Positions 6,180 to 13,651 of a stretch of DNA of 15,082 nt are shown here, in pieces (within the stretch, counting starts at the first letter, position 1; each line of letters starts with the position of its first letter). Under the pieces are notes generated by a model. The model had not been told where the DNA came from and did no database searches. It worked only from the letters and a program-made list of their open reading frames with translations. The position numbers were made by a program, and so were the translations under genes. Source of the stretch: Treponema sp. (GTDB lineage: Bacteria > Spirochaetota > Spirochaetia > Treponematales > Breznakiellaceae); NCBI GenBank assembly GCA_031270205.1, contig JAISYA010000007.1:1-15082 (forward strand), written 5' to 3'.

Positions 6180-6247
6180 GAGTTATACAGACTGCGTTTT
6201 GCCCTTATAGGAGAAGCGCCGTATCTTTTCAAACCGGAGTTTTATAA

Positions 6248-6622
6248 ATGGGTATACTTGGCATCGTTCTTTTGGTTGTTTTCGTTATTGTGGCGATTCT
6301 GCTCATACTGCTGGTCCTGCTTCAAAATGAAGAGGGCGACAGTCTGGGCGGCATTTTTGCCGGCGGCAGCGGTTCGGCATTTGGTTCCCGATCGGGGAAT
6401 GTGCTTACCAGGGCTACCACCGTCCTGGGGGCTTTGTTTCTTATTATCGGCCTGGGGCTGGCGCTTTTAAACCGGAGCCCCGGCGGCAGCGGGGTCGAGT
6501 CCGCGGGACGGCAGCTTTCCACCGAGGCGGCGGGGAGTAACTGGCTTGAAGAGGAACTGAATCCACCAGGCACGGAAAGTCCCGCCGAAACGGGAAATGA
6601 AGCCGCCGGAACGGAAAATTAG
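6248..6622 (+). CDS. secG: SecG, protein-export translocase subunit
   Basis: SecG is the small accessory subunit of the SecYEG channel and assists preprotein movement driven by SecA. The 124-residue product has two membrane segments (about residues 3-25 and 56-75). Between them is a glycine-rich cytoplasmic loop with the family hallmarks LLVLLQ (21-26), GGIFAGGSGSAFG (34-46) and NVLTRATTVL (51-60). The tail after residue 77 is rich in Pro, Gly, Glu and Ala and probably disordered. The ATG at 6248 is preceded by GGAG with an 8-nt spacer. It heads a tightly packed gene run, with the ptsN-like start only 19 bp after its stop. Confidence 0.93.
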   Translation: MGILGIVLLVVFVIVAILLILLVLLQNEEGDSLGGIFAGGSGSAFGSRSGNVLTRATTVLGALFLIIGLGLALLNRSPGGSGVESAGRQLSTEAAGSNWLEEELNPPGTESPAETGNEAAGTEN

Positions 6623-6641
6623 GGCGGGGCCGGAGGTTCAA

Positions 6642-7115
6642 ATGTTCCTACACGAGGTGTTTTCGCCTGAATTTATTAAACTTGATTTAGAGGCGGAAGA
6701 TAAAGACGAGGCTTTTGAGGAACTGGTAGACTATTTCTGTCAGAGTGAAAAAACAAACATCAGGGAGGAGATGCTTGCGGCCCTGCGGGAACGGGAGGCG
6801 AAAATGTCTACCGGTATCCACAAGGGCATCGCCATTCCCCACGGCAAGACCAACGCGGTGGATACGATCCGGGGCGTGCTGGGAATTTCCCGCAGGGGGG
6901 TTGATTACGACGCCCTGGACGGCGAGCCGGTGTACCTGCTGTTCATGATGGTGACTCCCCAGAAAGATTCGGAAAAGCACCTGCGCATATTAAAGCGCCT
7001 TGCGGAACTGCTGGAGAATCCCCAGTTTTACATTGATCTGCAAGCGCAGAAAGATGCCCAGAGCGCATACAAAGTTATCTGCAAATACGAAGACGTGCTT
7101 GCGGCCATGGATTGA
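6642..7115 (+). CDS. ptsN: PTS EIIA protein, fructose/nitrogen (PtsN) type
   Basis: EIIA(Fru/Ntr) domains receive phosphate from HPr on a histidine and either pass it to a sugar permease or act as regulators. The 157-residue product is a single EIIA type-2 domain. The phosphorylatable histidine is H67 in GIAIPHGKTNAV, and the second conserved histidine is in KHLRILKRLAELL (112-124). No EIIB or EIIC gene is adjacent, which favours a regulatory PtsN-like role; that is inference. The ATG at 6642 was chosen because GGAGG lies 5 nt upstream. An in-frame ATG at 6597 would overlap the secG end and has no such site. The stop is 6 bp before the first V-ATPase gene, so it is probably co-transcribed with the ATPase. 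Confidence 0.88.
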   Translation: MFLHEVFSPEFIKLDLEAEDKDEAFEELVDYFCQSEKTNIREEMLAALREREAKMSTGIHKGIAIPHGKTNAVDTIRGVLGISRRGVDYDALDGEPVYLLFMMVTPQKDSEKHLRILKRLAELLENPQFYIDLQAQKDAQSAYKVICKYEDVLAAMD

Positions 7116-7121
7116 TGAGTG

Positions 7122-7439
7122 ATGAACGACGAAAATATCCTTGGCCACCTGCTGAAAATCGAGGCCGAGGCTGCCGCCCTGGTGAACGACGCCCAGGCGG
7201 AAGCGGACCGGCGGGTGGCCTGGGGTGAAAAGCAAAGCCGCGCGGATTATGAAGAGCGCTACCGCGCCGAGGCCGAAAGGCTTGAGGCGGAATTTCAAAA
7301 AGAAAAGCAACAGGTGAAAGATCAGTACCAGAAAGAACTTGAATCCTACAGGGAAAAATTAAACGCTATTAACGTGGACACAGACCGCTTTGCCGCGTCT
7401 CTGGAAGGCTTTCTGGCCGGCGGGGAAGGTTATGCCTGA
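7122..7439 (+). CDS. V-type ATPase peripheral-stalk coiled-coil subunit (G/H-like)
   Basis: This 105-residue protein is almost entirely charged, heptad-like helix from residue 5 to about 85 (for example EAEAAALVNDAQAEADRR and RYRAEAERLEAEFQKEKQQV). A short tail, FAASLEGFLAGGEGYA, closes it. Small coiled-coil proteins of this kind open many bacterial V/A-ATPase operons (NtpF, AhaH, Thermus subunit G) and pair with subunit E to form the peripheral stalk that holds the head against rotation. Identity rests on composition and position, since coiled coils carry few specific motifs. The start is ATG at 7122 or GTG at 7119; the Shine-Dalgarno match is poor, so coupling to the preceding stop at 7113-7115 is likely. 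Its 3' end overlaps the subunit C start by 8 bp. Confidence 0.75.
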   Translation: MNDENILGHLLKIEAEAAALVNDAQAEADRRVAWGEKQSRADYEERYRAEAERLEAEFQKEKQQVKDQYQKELESYREKLNAINVDTDRFAASLEGFLAGGEGYA

Positions 7440-8517
7440 CGCGGGAGAACGGGCCTACGCGTACACCAAGGCCTGCGGAATTATCGGCAAGTCATTTGTG
7501 GGAAGGCGCATTTCCGCTCTTTCGGGACTCAGGTCCCTCAACGAGCTGGACCGCCTGGTTTTTCCGGAACTTAAGCGGGAACTGCCCGGACGGGAACTGC
7601 TGGTCGATCTTGAAGGCCGCATTGTCAAACGGGCGGTTGGGCAAATTCTTTCGGTGATTAACTCTTACGCGAAACCGCCTGAATTGCTGGTCCGCCAGCT
7701 CCGCTCCTATGAGTACGGCGATCTCAAAACCTGCCTGCATTACCTTGCCGGGGGGAAGAAGACCCCCCCCGCCCTTTGCGATATAGGCCGTTTCAGGACC
7801 GTGCGTTTTGAGGCCTTTCCCGATCTTGCGGCCATGCTCACCGGTACCGAATTCGACTTCATACTTGCCGGGAATATCAAGGCTATCGAAACGGGCAAGT
7901 TCGATCTTCCCGCCCTTGAAACCGAACTTGACCTGCGCTATTACACCGCGCTTACAAAAAGTCTCCGACATCTTTTGGGAGAGGACCGGGCCTTTGCCGA
8001 GCGTATTCTCGCCGAAGAAATATCCCTGCGGAATTGCGTGTGGGCGTTCCGCCTCCGCACTTATTATAAAAAAGATTCCGCAGAAACAAAAAAGCACCTG
8101 ATGGACATTAAAATGCGCGTGGGCCTTGAAAAAATACCCGGAGATTTACCGGCGCATAAAAGGGAAGGCCCCCGCGAAAAAAAAATCGCCCTTGCCGCCG
8201 AGGCCCTTGAATCACTGGAACTGCCCCTGGATGCCCGCGCTCCCTGGCGTTTCTGGAGGTGGGAAAAATTTCTTAACCCCGAAAAACCCGGTGAGATGTG
8301 GCAGGCGGAGCCGCGCTACTTTCAGAACGCCGCCTCCGAATACCTGTACCAGCTGGCCATACACTGTTTCCACAATATGCCCTTCGCGGTCAGCACGGTC
8401 TTCTGCTATATCAAACTCAAACAGTTTGAGGAAGACCTGCTTACCAGCATCGCCGAGGGCCTGGGGCTGGGCATGCCCGGCAGGGATGTGTTTGAATTGC
8501 TGGAGGTCAAGCTGTGA
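7432..8517 (+). CDS. V-type ATPase subunit C (V0d/AC39-like central-stalk adaptor)
   Basis: Subunit C is a funnel-shaped soluble protein that sits on the membrane rotor ring and links it to the central stalk (D/F). This 361-residue protein resembles the NtpC/AtpC family. It has AYAYTKACGIIGKSFVG near the N-terminus (where others have Y-x-x-A-R/K), repeated helical segments, and a C-terminal region with FCYIKLKQFEEDLLTSIAEG that matches the usual KxxEIxNIRxIxEG-type ending. The ATG at 7432 overlaps the upstream stop and has AAGG close upstream; an earlier in-frame ATG at 7390 would extend deep into the previous gene. It is overlapped by the GTG start of subunit I. Sequence divergence in this family is high, so position in the operon contributes to the call. 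Confidence 0.82.
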   Translation: MPDAGERAYAYTKACGIIGKSFVGRRISALSGLRSLNELDRLVFPELKRELPGRELLVDLEGRIVKRAVGQILSVINSYAKPPELLVRQLRSYEYGDLKTCLHYLAGGKKTPPALCDIGRFRTVRFEAFPDLAAMLTGTEFDFILAGNIKAIETGKFDLPALETELDLRYYTALTKSLRHLLGEDRAFAERILAEEISLRNCVWAFRLRTYYKKDSAETKKHLMDIKMRVGLEKIPGDLPAHKREGPREKKIALAAEALESLELPLDARAPWRFWRWEKFLNPEKPGEMWQAEPRYFQNAASEYLYQLAIHCFHNMPFAVSTVFCYIKLKQFEEDLLTSIAEGLGLGMPGRDVFELLEVKL

Positions 8518-10514
8518 TTCGGCCCCGCAAAATGAAACGCATAGAACTGACGGTCCTCAAGTCCGATGTGAACGCGGTAATCGAATATCTGGGCCGCCGT
8601 GAGGCGATACATTTTCCCGAATCGCGGGGGGAAGAGGGAAAAGATTCCGCGAGGATCAGGGATATTCTGGATAAGCTCCGCGCCGCGGCGGAATTCCTCG
8701 CGCTGGAACTTCCCGCCGAACCGGAAGCGGACAGCGTCATGCCCGGCGAGACGGAGGAGGCCCAAAGCGAAAAAATCTGCGCCGCTGTTGAAGCCCTGAA
8801 AAACCGGGAGATTGAGGCGGCCAAGCAGCGGCAGCGGGTCGGTGAAACCTTCAGCGAGGCCAGGGCCTTCTCAAATCTGAACGCCCCGTTTGCCGATTTG
8901 GATCAGCTCTCCTACCTTACCCTGCGCGTGGGGCGGCTTGATCCCAAAAGCCAGCTTGAGCTGCGGCAGACCCTGTCGGACCGGGCGGTGATCATACCCC
9001 TGGGCGAAGAAAGGATTCTCGCCGCCGGTTCGCGCAAGGGGCGTTTCGCCCTGGATTCAGAGCTGAAAAAATACTCGTTTGAGCCTATCGCCATACCCGA
9101 AGGCTATCAGGGGATTCCGGCGGAAATGCTCCACGGTCTTGAGGGGCAGCTCAAGGCCGCTGAAAAAGAGCTGGCGGAAATAGCCGCGGAAAAAGAACGG
9201 CTGAAAAGCGGGGCGGCGCCGGATATGCGGCGGCTTGCCGCTTCCTGGTTCATGGCCCTTGCCGCGGAACAGCTCAAGGCCCAATTTACCGTGACCGAGA
9301 ACATCTACCTGTTTTCAGGCTGGGCGCCGGAAGATATGGTTCCGGCCATAGCGGCGGACCTTTCAAAATTGAGCGCCGGCAGGGTGGCGATCCGCGCCTA
9401 CAAACCGGACGATATTCCCGAGGTGCGGGACGGCGCCGAGAAGGTGCCGGTCTCGCTGAAACACGGGGCCTTTGTGAAAGGCTTCGAGGGAGTGGTGTTT
9501 TCCTACGGCGCGCCGCTTTACGGAACCATCGATCCCACGCCGCTGGTGGCGATTTTTTTTACGATCCTTTTCGGGATCATGTTCGGCGACGTGGGCCAGG
9601 GCTTTGTGCTCTTCCTGGCGGGACTGCTCGCAAGCAGGCGGGGCCTTAAATCCTTTGCCCGATTCGGTAAATATTCCTCGCCCCTTATCGCCGTGGGTAT
9701 CGCCTCAATGATCATGGGCCTCCTGAACGGCGAGGTGTTTACCATGGAAGAACTGCTGGTTGCTCCCACAAGGATGATCACCGCCGCCATTACCGGACAT
9801 CCGGCGGACCGGATTCTGACCATCATGCCCCTGGCCGAAAAAGGGGGCAGCGTAAAAAAACTTTTTTACTTTTTTGGTTTTACCATCGGCATCGGGGTAA
9901 TCCTCAACTCGCTGGGACTCGTCATCAACATCGTAAACGGATGTATAATGAAAAAATATGAAAGCGCTTTTTTCTCAAAGACCGGCCTCGCGGGACTGCT
10001 GCTCTTCTGGTACGCGATATTCATCGCCCTTCGCTGCGTCTTTGGCGGGCGCTTTGAGTACGCCGACTTCGCCGGCCTCCTCTTCCCCGTGTTTTGCATT
10101 TTTTTCGGGCCCGCGCTCTGGCGCTGCATAGCCCGCGAAAAGCCGGTGCTTGAACACGGTATTATGACTTTTATCATGGAAGGATTTGTGGAGATTCTGG
10201 AAACCGCTTCCACCTATATTTCCAACACCGTAAGTTTCCTCCGTGTCGGCGCTTTTGCCCTGTCCCACGCGGTGCTCTCGTATATCGTGTTCCGTTTTTC
10301 AGAGGAGCTTGCCCGGTCGGGGGCCGGCCCCGCGGGTTCCCTTTCGGCGCTACTCATCATGATTTTCGGCAACGCCCTTATTATCGTCCTTGAGGGAATG
10401 ATCGTCGCCATTCAGGTGGTACGTCTGCAATATTATGAATTTTTCAGCAAGTTTTTTACCGAGACGGGGGTGGAGTTTTCGCCGTTCCGTTTCAGAAAAA
10501 AAGCGGAGCAATGA
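8514..10514 (+). CDS. V-type ATPase subunit I (stator a subunit)
   Basis: Subunit I forms the two ion half-channels next to the rotor ring and anchors the peripheral stalks. The 666-residue product has a cytoplasmic N-terminal half with coiled-coil stretches (about 85-120 and 205-235). Several hydrophobic membrane segments follow from about residue 343. The essential channel arginine is R577 in SFLRVGAFALSHAVLSY, with H585 nearby and E627 in VLEGMIVAIQVVRLQYYEFF. FGIMFGDVGQGFVL (353-366) is another family signature. I chose GTG at 8514 because GGAGG lies 7 nt upstream; it overlaps the subunit C stop as GTGA. An ATG at 8532 (MKRIEL...) is the alternative. Confidence 0.95.
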   Translation: MIRPRKMKRIELTVLKSDVNAVIEYLGRREAIHFPESRGEEGKDSARIRDILDKLRAAAEFLALELPAEPEADSVMPGETEEAQSEKICAAVEALKNREIEAAKQRQRVGETFSEARAFSNLNAPFADLDQLSYLTLRVGRLDPKSQLELRQTLSDRAVIIPLGEERILAAGSRKGRFALDSELKKYSFEPIAIPEGYQGIPAEMLHGLEGQLKAAEKELAEIAAEKERLKSGAAPDMRRLAASWFMALAAEQLKAQFTVTENIYLFSGWAPEDMVPAIAADLSKLSAGRVAIRAYKPDDIPEVRDGAEKVPVSLKHGAFVKGFEGVVFSYGAPLYGTIDPTPLVAIFFTILFGIMFGDVGQGFVLFLAGLLASRRGLKSFARFGKYSSPLIAVGIASMIMGLLNGEVFTMEELLVAPTRMITAAITGHPADRILTIMPLAEKGGSVKKLFYFFGFTIGIGVILNSLGLVINIVNGCIMKKYESAFFSKTGLAGLLLFWYAIFIALRCVFGGRFEYADFAGLLFPVFCIFFGPALWRCIAREKPVLEHGIMTFIMEGFVEILETASTYISNTVSFLRVGAFALSHAVLSYIVFRFSEELARSGAGPAGSLSALLIMIFGNALIIVLEGMIVAIQVVRLQYYEFFSKFFTETGVEFSPFRFRKKAEQ

Positions 10515-10526
10515 AAAAATTCATTG
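10509..10526 (+). other. hairpin at the atpI stop / atpK leader
   Basis: CAATGAA (10509-10515) and TTCATTG (10520-10526) form a perfect 7-bp stem with an AAAA loop. The stem spans the stop codon of subunit I and lies upstream of the strong AAGGAG site of subunit K. It could act in RNA processing or translation control, or be chance in AT-rich sequence. It is too weak to be a convincing terminator. Confidence 0.35.
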
Positions 10527-10551
10527 TTTCTGTACGCAAGGAGTTTGTTAA

Positions 10552-10851
10552 ATGAAAAGAGTGTTGATTCTGGTATGCGCGCTGCTGCCGGCCGGTATGG
10601 CGGTGTTCGCGCAGGAGGCCGAGGCCGCCGCTGCCCCGCCGGATTCGGTGTGGAAGTATTTTGCCGCCGCCCTGTCGGTGGGAATTTCCTGTATTGCCGG
10701 CGGCATCGCCGTAGGCCGTATCGGGACTGCGGCAATGGGCGCGATGAGCGAGAACGCGGACCTCTCCGGAAAAGCCCTGCCCTATGCGGGCCTCGCGGAA
10801 GGCATCTGCCTCTGGGGATTCCTGGTTGCCCTGCTGATCATGATCCTCTGA
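10552..10851 (+). CDS. V-type ATPase subunit K (proteolipid, rotor ring)
   Basis: Subunit K (c/L) forms the membrane ring that carries the coupling ion. The 99-residue product begins with a probable cleavable signal sequence (1-20, ending FAQEA). It then has one two-helix hairpin (about 35-60 and 76-99) with the polar loop RIGTAAMGAMSENADLSGKA. The ion-binding carboxylate is E83 in PYAGLAEGICLWGF. This is a 2-TM, one-carboxylate-per-hairpin subunit like Thermus L, not the duplicated 4-TM form of Enterococcus NtpK. No glutamine is present in the first helix, where Na+-binding rings usually have one; proton coupling is therefore my weak preference. AAGGAG sits 8 nt before the ATG, one of the best Shine-Dalgarno sites in the operon, fitting high-copy production. 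Confidence 0.93.
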   Translation: MKRVLILVCALLPAGMAVFAQEAEAAAAPPDSVWKYFAAALSVGISCIAGGIAVGRIGTAAMGAMSENADLSGKALPYAGLAEGICLWGFLVALLIMIL

Positions 10852-10869
10852 AAGAGCGGGACCGCGCCG

Positions 10870-11223
10870 GTGGATTATTTTTTTATCGGGGACCCGGAAC
10901 TGGTAACCGCTTTCCGGTTTATCGGCATCGACGGAACCGCCGTGAGGGATTCCTCCGAGGCGGCGGCCGTATTCCGGAAAATCACCGAGGGCTGGGTTGA
11001 GGAGGCGGGCGCGGCGCTGCCCGATTCCCTGCCGGGCGCGGACAGCTGCCAGGTGCTGATCATGACCGAAGAGATCGCCGACTGGCTTGAAGATTTGCTG
11101 ATCAAATGGCAGCTCTCCGACCGCTATCCCCTGGTAGTGGAGATACCCGGCGTCATGGGAAGAATCCCCGGCAGGAAGACCCTGGCGGATTCGATCCGTG
11201 AAGCCATCGGCGTGCGCGTGTAA
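10870..11223 (+). CDS. V-type ATPase subunit F (central stalk)
   Basis: Subunit F is a small Rossmann-like protein that binds the rotor axle subunit D. The 117-residue product fits. It opens MDYFFIGDPELVTAFRFIGI, matching the family's strand with G-D/E-x-x-x-x-x-GFRLAGI. It continues with VLIMTEEIADWLEDLL (mid-protein, as in VILITEEIA), then LVVEIPGVMGRIPGRKTLADSIREAIG, the usual VEIPSxxG...DSIxxxIxxAIG ending, written here with some spacing differences. The start is GTG at 10870, 18 bp after the subunit K stop; a purine stretch (AAGAGCGGGA) precedes it but the Shine-Dalgarno match is weak. The stop is 8 bp before subunit E. Confidence 0.92.
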   Translation: MDYFFIGDPELVTAFRFIGIDGTAVRDSSEAAAVFRKITEGWVEEAGAALPDSLPGADSCQVLIMTEEIADWLEDLLIKWQLSDRYPLVVEIPGVMGRIPGRKTLADSIREAIGVRV

Positions 11224-11231
11224 AGGTTGTT

Positions 11232-11864
11232 ATGGAAGAACTACAGTCAACGGAAATACTTGACCGGGAAATTCTGGAAGACGCCCGGAAAAAAGCCTAC
11301 CGGATTCTCAAAGCCGCCGATGAAACGGTAAAAGCCGCATCCGGAGTCTGGGAAAAGAAAAGCGGGGAAACGCTGAAAGCGTTAAGCGCCAAATACGCGG
11401 AACGGCGGGATTTGACCGCCGCGGAGATCATGGCGCGGCTTCCCATGGACAAGCGCCGGGCAAAAGCGGAAAAAATTGAAAACCTGCTCCGCCAGGCGGT
11501 ACAGGCCTGGTATGCGGGCCTTGGCTGCGATAAGGTTTTCGCTATTCTTAAAACGGAACTGGAAAAACGGCTTGCCGAATGTACCGAATTTTTCGATACC
11601 GGTGAACAGGTCCGCGCGCTTGTCCATAAACTTGAATGCGCGGAGGCTCAGGCAATATTGCAGGCAGTCCTGCCGGGCAAAACCTGCGTTATTGAGGAAT
11701 CGCCCACTATTTCCTCCTACCCTGAAATAATCCTTGACAGCCGGTCAGTGCGGATCAGCGCTTCCATACATAAAACCGTGGATTTTTTGCTGCGTGAAAA
11801 ACGGGCGGAACTGGTTGGATCCCTGCTGGGAACGGCGGCCCTTAACATGGAGGAAGTACTTTGA
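11232..11864 (+). CDS. V-type ATPase subunit E (peripheral stalk)
   Basis: Subunit E pairs with the small coiled-coil subunit to make the peripheral stalk and caps the A/B head through its globular C-terminal half. The 210-residue product has a long charged N-terminal helix (about 5-90, including EILEDARKKAYRILKAADET, typical of the family's I-x-x-x-A...A-x-x-I-L-x-x-A pattern). A folded C-terminal half ends SASIHKTVDFLLREKRAELVGSLL, corresponding to the usual NTFEARLEEAxxxLxPEIxxxLF region. The ATG at 11232 has AAAGG 5 nt upstream. The stop overlaps the TTG start of subunit A. N-terminal coiled-coil divergence limits certainty, but order and ending agree. Confidence 0.85.
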   Translation: MEELQSTEILDREILEDARKKAYRILKAADETVKAASGVWEKKSGETLKALSAKYAERRDLTAAEIMARLPMDKRRAKAEKIENLLRQAVQAWYAGLGCDKVFAILKTELEKRLAECTEFFDTGEQVRALVHKLECAEAQAILQAVLPGKTCVIEESPTISSYPEIILDSRSVRISASIHKTVDFLLREKRAELVGSLLGTAALNMEEVL

Positions 11865-13651
11865 TCGAGGGACAGGTACGGCGCATATCCGGTCCCATTA
11901 TCCGCGCCGCGGGCCTGGGCGGGGCCGGCCTCTTTGATGTGGTGGAAATAGGGGAAAAACGGATAACGGGCGAGATAGTCCGCCTTGAGGGCGACGAGGC
12001 GATTATCCAGGTGTACGAGGACAATACCGGCCTGAAAGTGGGCGCGCCCGCCGTATCCACGGGCCGCCCCCTGTCGGTCCTCCTTGGACCGGGCCTTATG
12101 GGAACGATCTACGACGGCATACAGCGGCCGCTGGAACTGCTCTATGAACGGAGCGGCGCTTTCATGACCCCCGGCGAACGGGGCAGCCCTCTGGACATGG
12201 AGAAAAAATGGCGCTTTGTGCCGGACGCCGGCCTCGCGGCGAAACTGGCCGCCGGTGAAAAAGTAAGCGCCACTGCGGGCCTGATACTCGGCGCGGTAAA
12301 AGAAACCGAAAGCGTTACGTGCAAGATAATGGCCCCGCCGAATATAAAAGGCGGCGATATCACCGCCCTGAGCGCCGAAGGCGGCTACACCGTACTTGAA
12401 GCCGCGGCAAAAACCAGCCTTGGCGAAGAAATCCCCATCGCCCAGTGGTGGCCGGTGCGGCTTCCCCGCCCGTCCGCCAGGCGGCTTTCGCCGGATCAGC
12501 CCCTGGTTACCGGCGAGCGGGTTATCGACCTCTTTTTCCCCCTGTCCAAGGGAGGGGCCGCGGCCATCCCCGGCGGCTTCGGTACCGGCAAAACCATGAC
12601 CCAGCACGCCATCGCCAAGTGGTGCGACGCCGACGTGATCATCTATATCGGCTGCGGAGAACGGGGCAACGAAATGACCGATGTGCTCACCGAGTTCCCC
12701 GAACTACAGGACCCCCGCACGGGACGCACGCTCATGGAGCGGACCCTGCTCATCGCCAACACTTCCAACATGCCCGTAGCCGCCCGCGAAGTCTCGATTT
12801 ATACCGGCGTTACCCTGGCGGAATTTTACCGGGACATGGGCTGCCATGTGGCGATCATGGCGGACTCCACCAGCCGCTGGGCGGAAGCCCTGCGCGAACT
12901 TTCCGGCCGTATGGAAGAAATGCCCGCCGAAGAAGGCTTTCCCGCGTACCTCCCCACAAGGCTCGCCGAATTCTACGAACGGGCCGGCAGCGTCCGCACC
13001 CTTTCGGGCGTGGAAGGTTCCGTTTCGATTATCGGCGCGGTCTCCCCGCCGGGCGGCGATTTTTCCGAGCCGGTAACCCAGCACACTAAACGCTTTATCC
13101 GCTGCTTCTGGGCCTTGGATCGCGACCTTGCCAACGCCCGCCATTACCCGGCGATAAGCTGGACCGACAGTTACTCCGAATACGCCGAGGAAGTGCGGCC
13201 CTGGTGGGAACGGGTAAATCCCCGCTGGGCCGAAGTCCGCAGGCAGTGCCTTGATCTGTTGAAACGCGAACAGCGCCTCGCGGAGATCGTCCGCCTCATA
13301 GGCCCCGACGCCCTGCCCGACGATCAAAAATTGATCCTGGTAACCTCGGATATTATCAAGGACGGCTTTTTGCAGCAGAATTCGTTTGACGAGGTTGACA
13401 TGTACTGCGTGCCAGCCAAGCAGGTGCGGCTTCTGGAACTGATCATGGAATTCTACGAGCGCGCCAGAACCTGCATTAAACTCGGCGCGCCGCTCACCAA
13501 AATAGCGGGCACGGGCCTTAAAGAAGGACTGTCCCGGCTCAAGAGCACGGTACGGAACGACGCGCTTGCCGCGTTAGACGCTTTTGAGGGAAAGATGCGT
13601 TCCGCCCTGGAAGAACTGGAGCGGAGTTATCGCACGAGGGAAGTCTTATGA
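11861..13651 (+). CDS. V-type ATPase catalytic subunit A
   Basis: Subunit A binds and hydrolyses (or makes) ATP. The 596-residue protein has the complete catalytic set. The Walker A loop is GGFGTGKT (238-245, K244) and the catalytic glutamate is E267 in GCGERGNEM. The Walker B/substrate region is VAIMADSTSRWAEALRE, then SGRMEEMPAEEGFPAYLPTRL. The A-specific non-homologous insertion (about 110-200) contains WPVRLPRP. TTG at 11861 is the start: GGAGG lies 7 nt upstream, and the family's N-terminal strand (GQVRRISGPIIRA) follows directly. It overlaps the subunit E stop as TTGA and the subunit B start as ATGA, so translation of the head subunits is tightly coupled. No key residue is missing. Confidence 0.97.
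   Translation: MIEGQVRRISGPIIRAAGLGGAGLFDVVEIGEKRITGEIVRLEGDEAIIQVYEDNTGLKVGAPAVSTGRPLSVLLGPGLMGTIYDGIQRPLELLYERSGAFMTPGERGSPLDMEKKWRFVPDAGLAAKLAAGEKVSATAGLILGAVKETESVTCKIMAPPNIKGGDITALSAEGGYTVLEAAAKTSLGEEIPIAQWWPVRLPRPSARRLSPDQPLVTGERVIDLFFPLSKGGAAAIPGGFGTGKTMTQHAIAKWCDADVIIYIGCGERGNEMTDVLTEFPELQDPRTGRTLMERTLLIANTSNMPVAAREVSIYTGVTLAEFYRDMGCHVAIMADSTSRWAEALRELSGRMEEMPAEEGFPAYLPTRLAEFYERAGSVRTLSGVEGSVSIIGAVSPPGGDFSEPVTQHTKRFIRCFWALDRDLANARHYPAISWTDSYSEYAEEVRPWWERVNPRWAEVRRQCLDLLKREQRLAEIVRLIGPDALPDDQKLILVTSDIIKDGFLQQNSFDEVDMYCVPAKQVRLLELIMEFYERARTCIKLGAPLTKIAGTGLKEGLSRLKSTVRNDALAALDAFEGKMRSALEELERSYRTREVL

Noticed and set aside
6207..6213. A second good Shine-Dalgarno sequence (ATAGGAG) upstream of secG.
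   Set aside because: No start codon lies at usable distance after it; GGAG at 6236-6239 serves the secG ATG.
11717..12607. Minus-strand open frame (296 codons) opposite V-ATPase E and A.
   Set aside because: It is an antisense shadow of the catalytic A subunit; composition is typical of a reverse-frame GC-rich translation.
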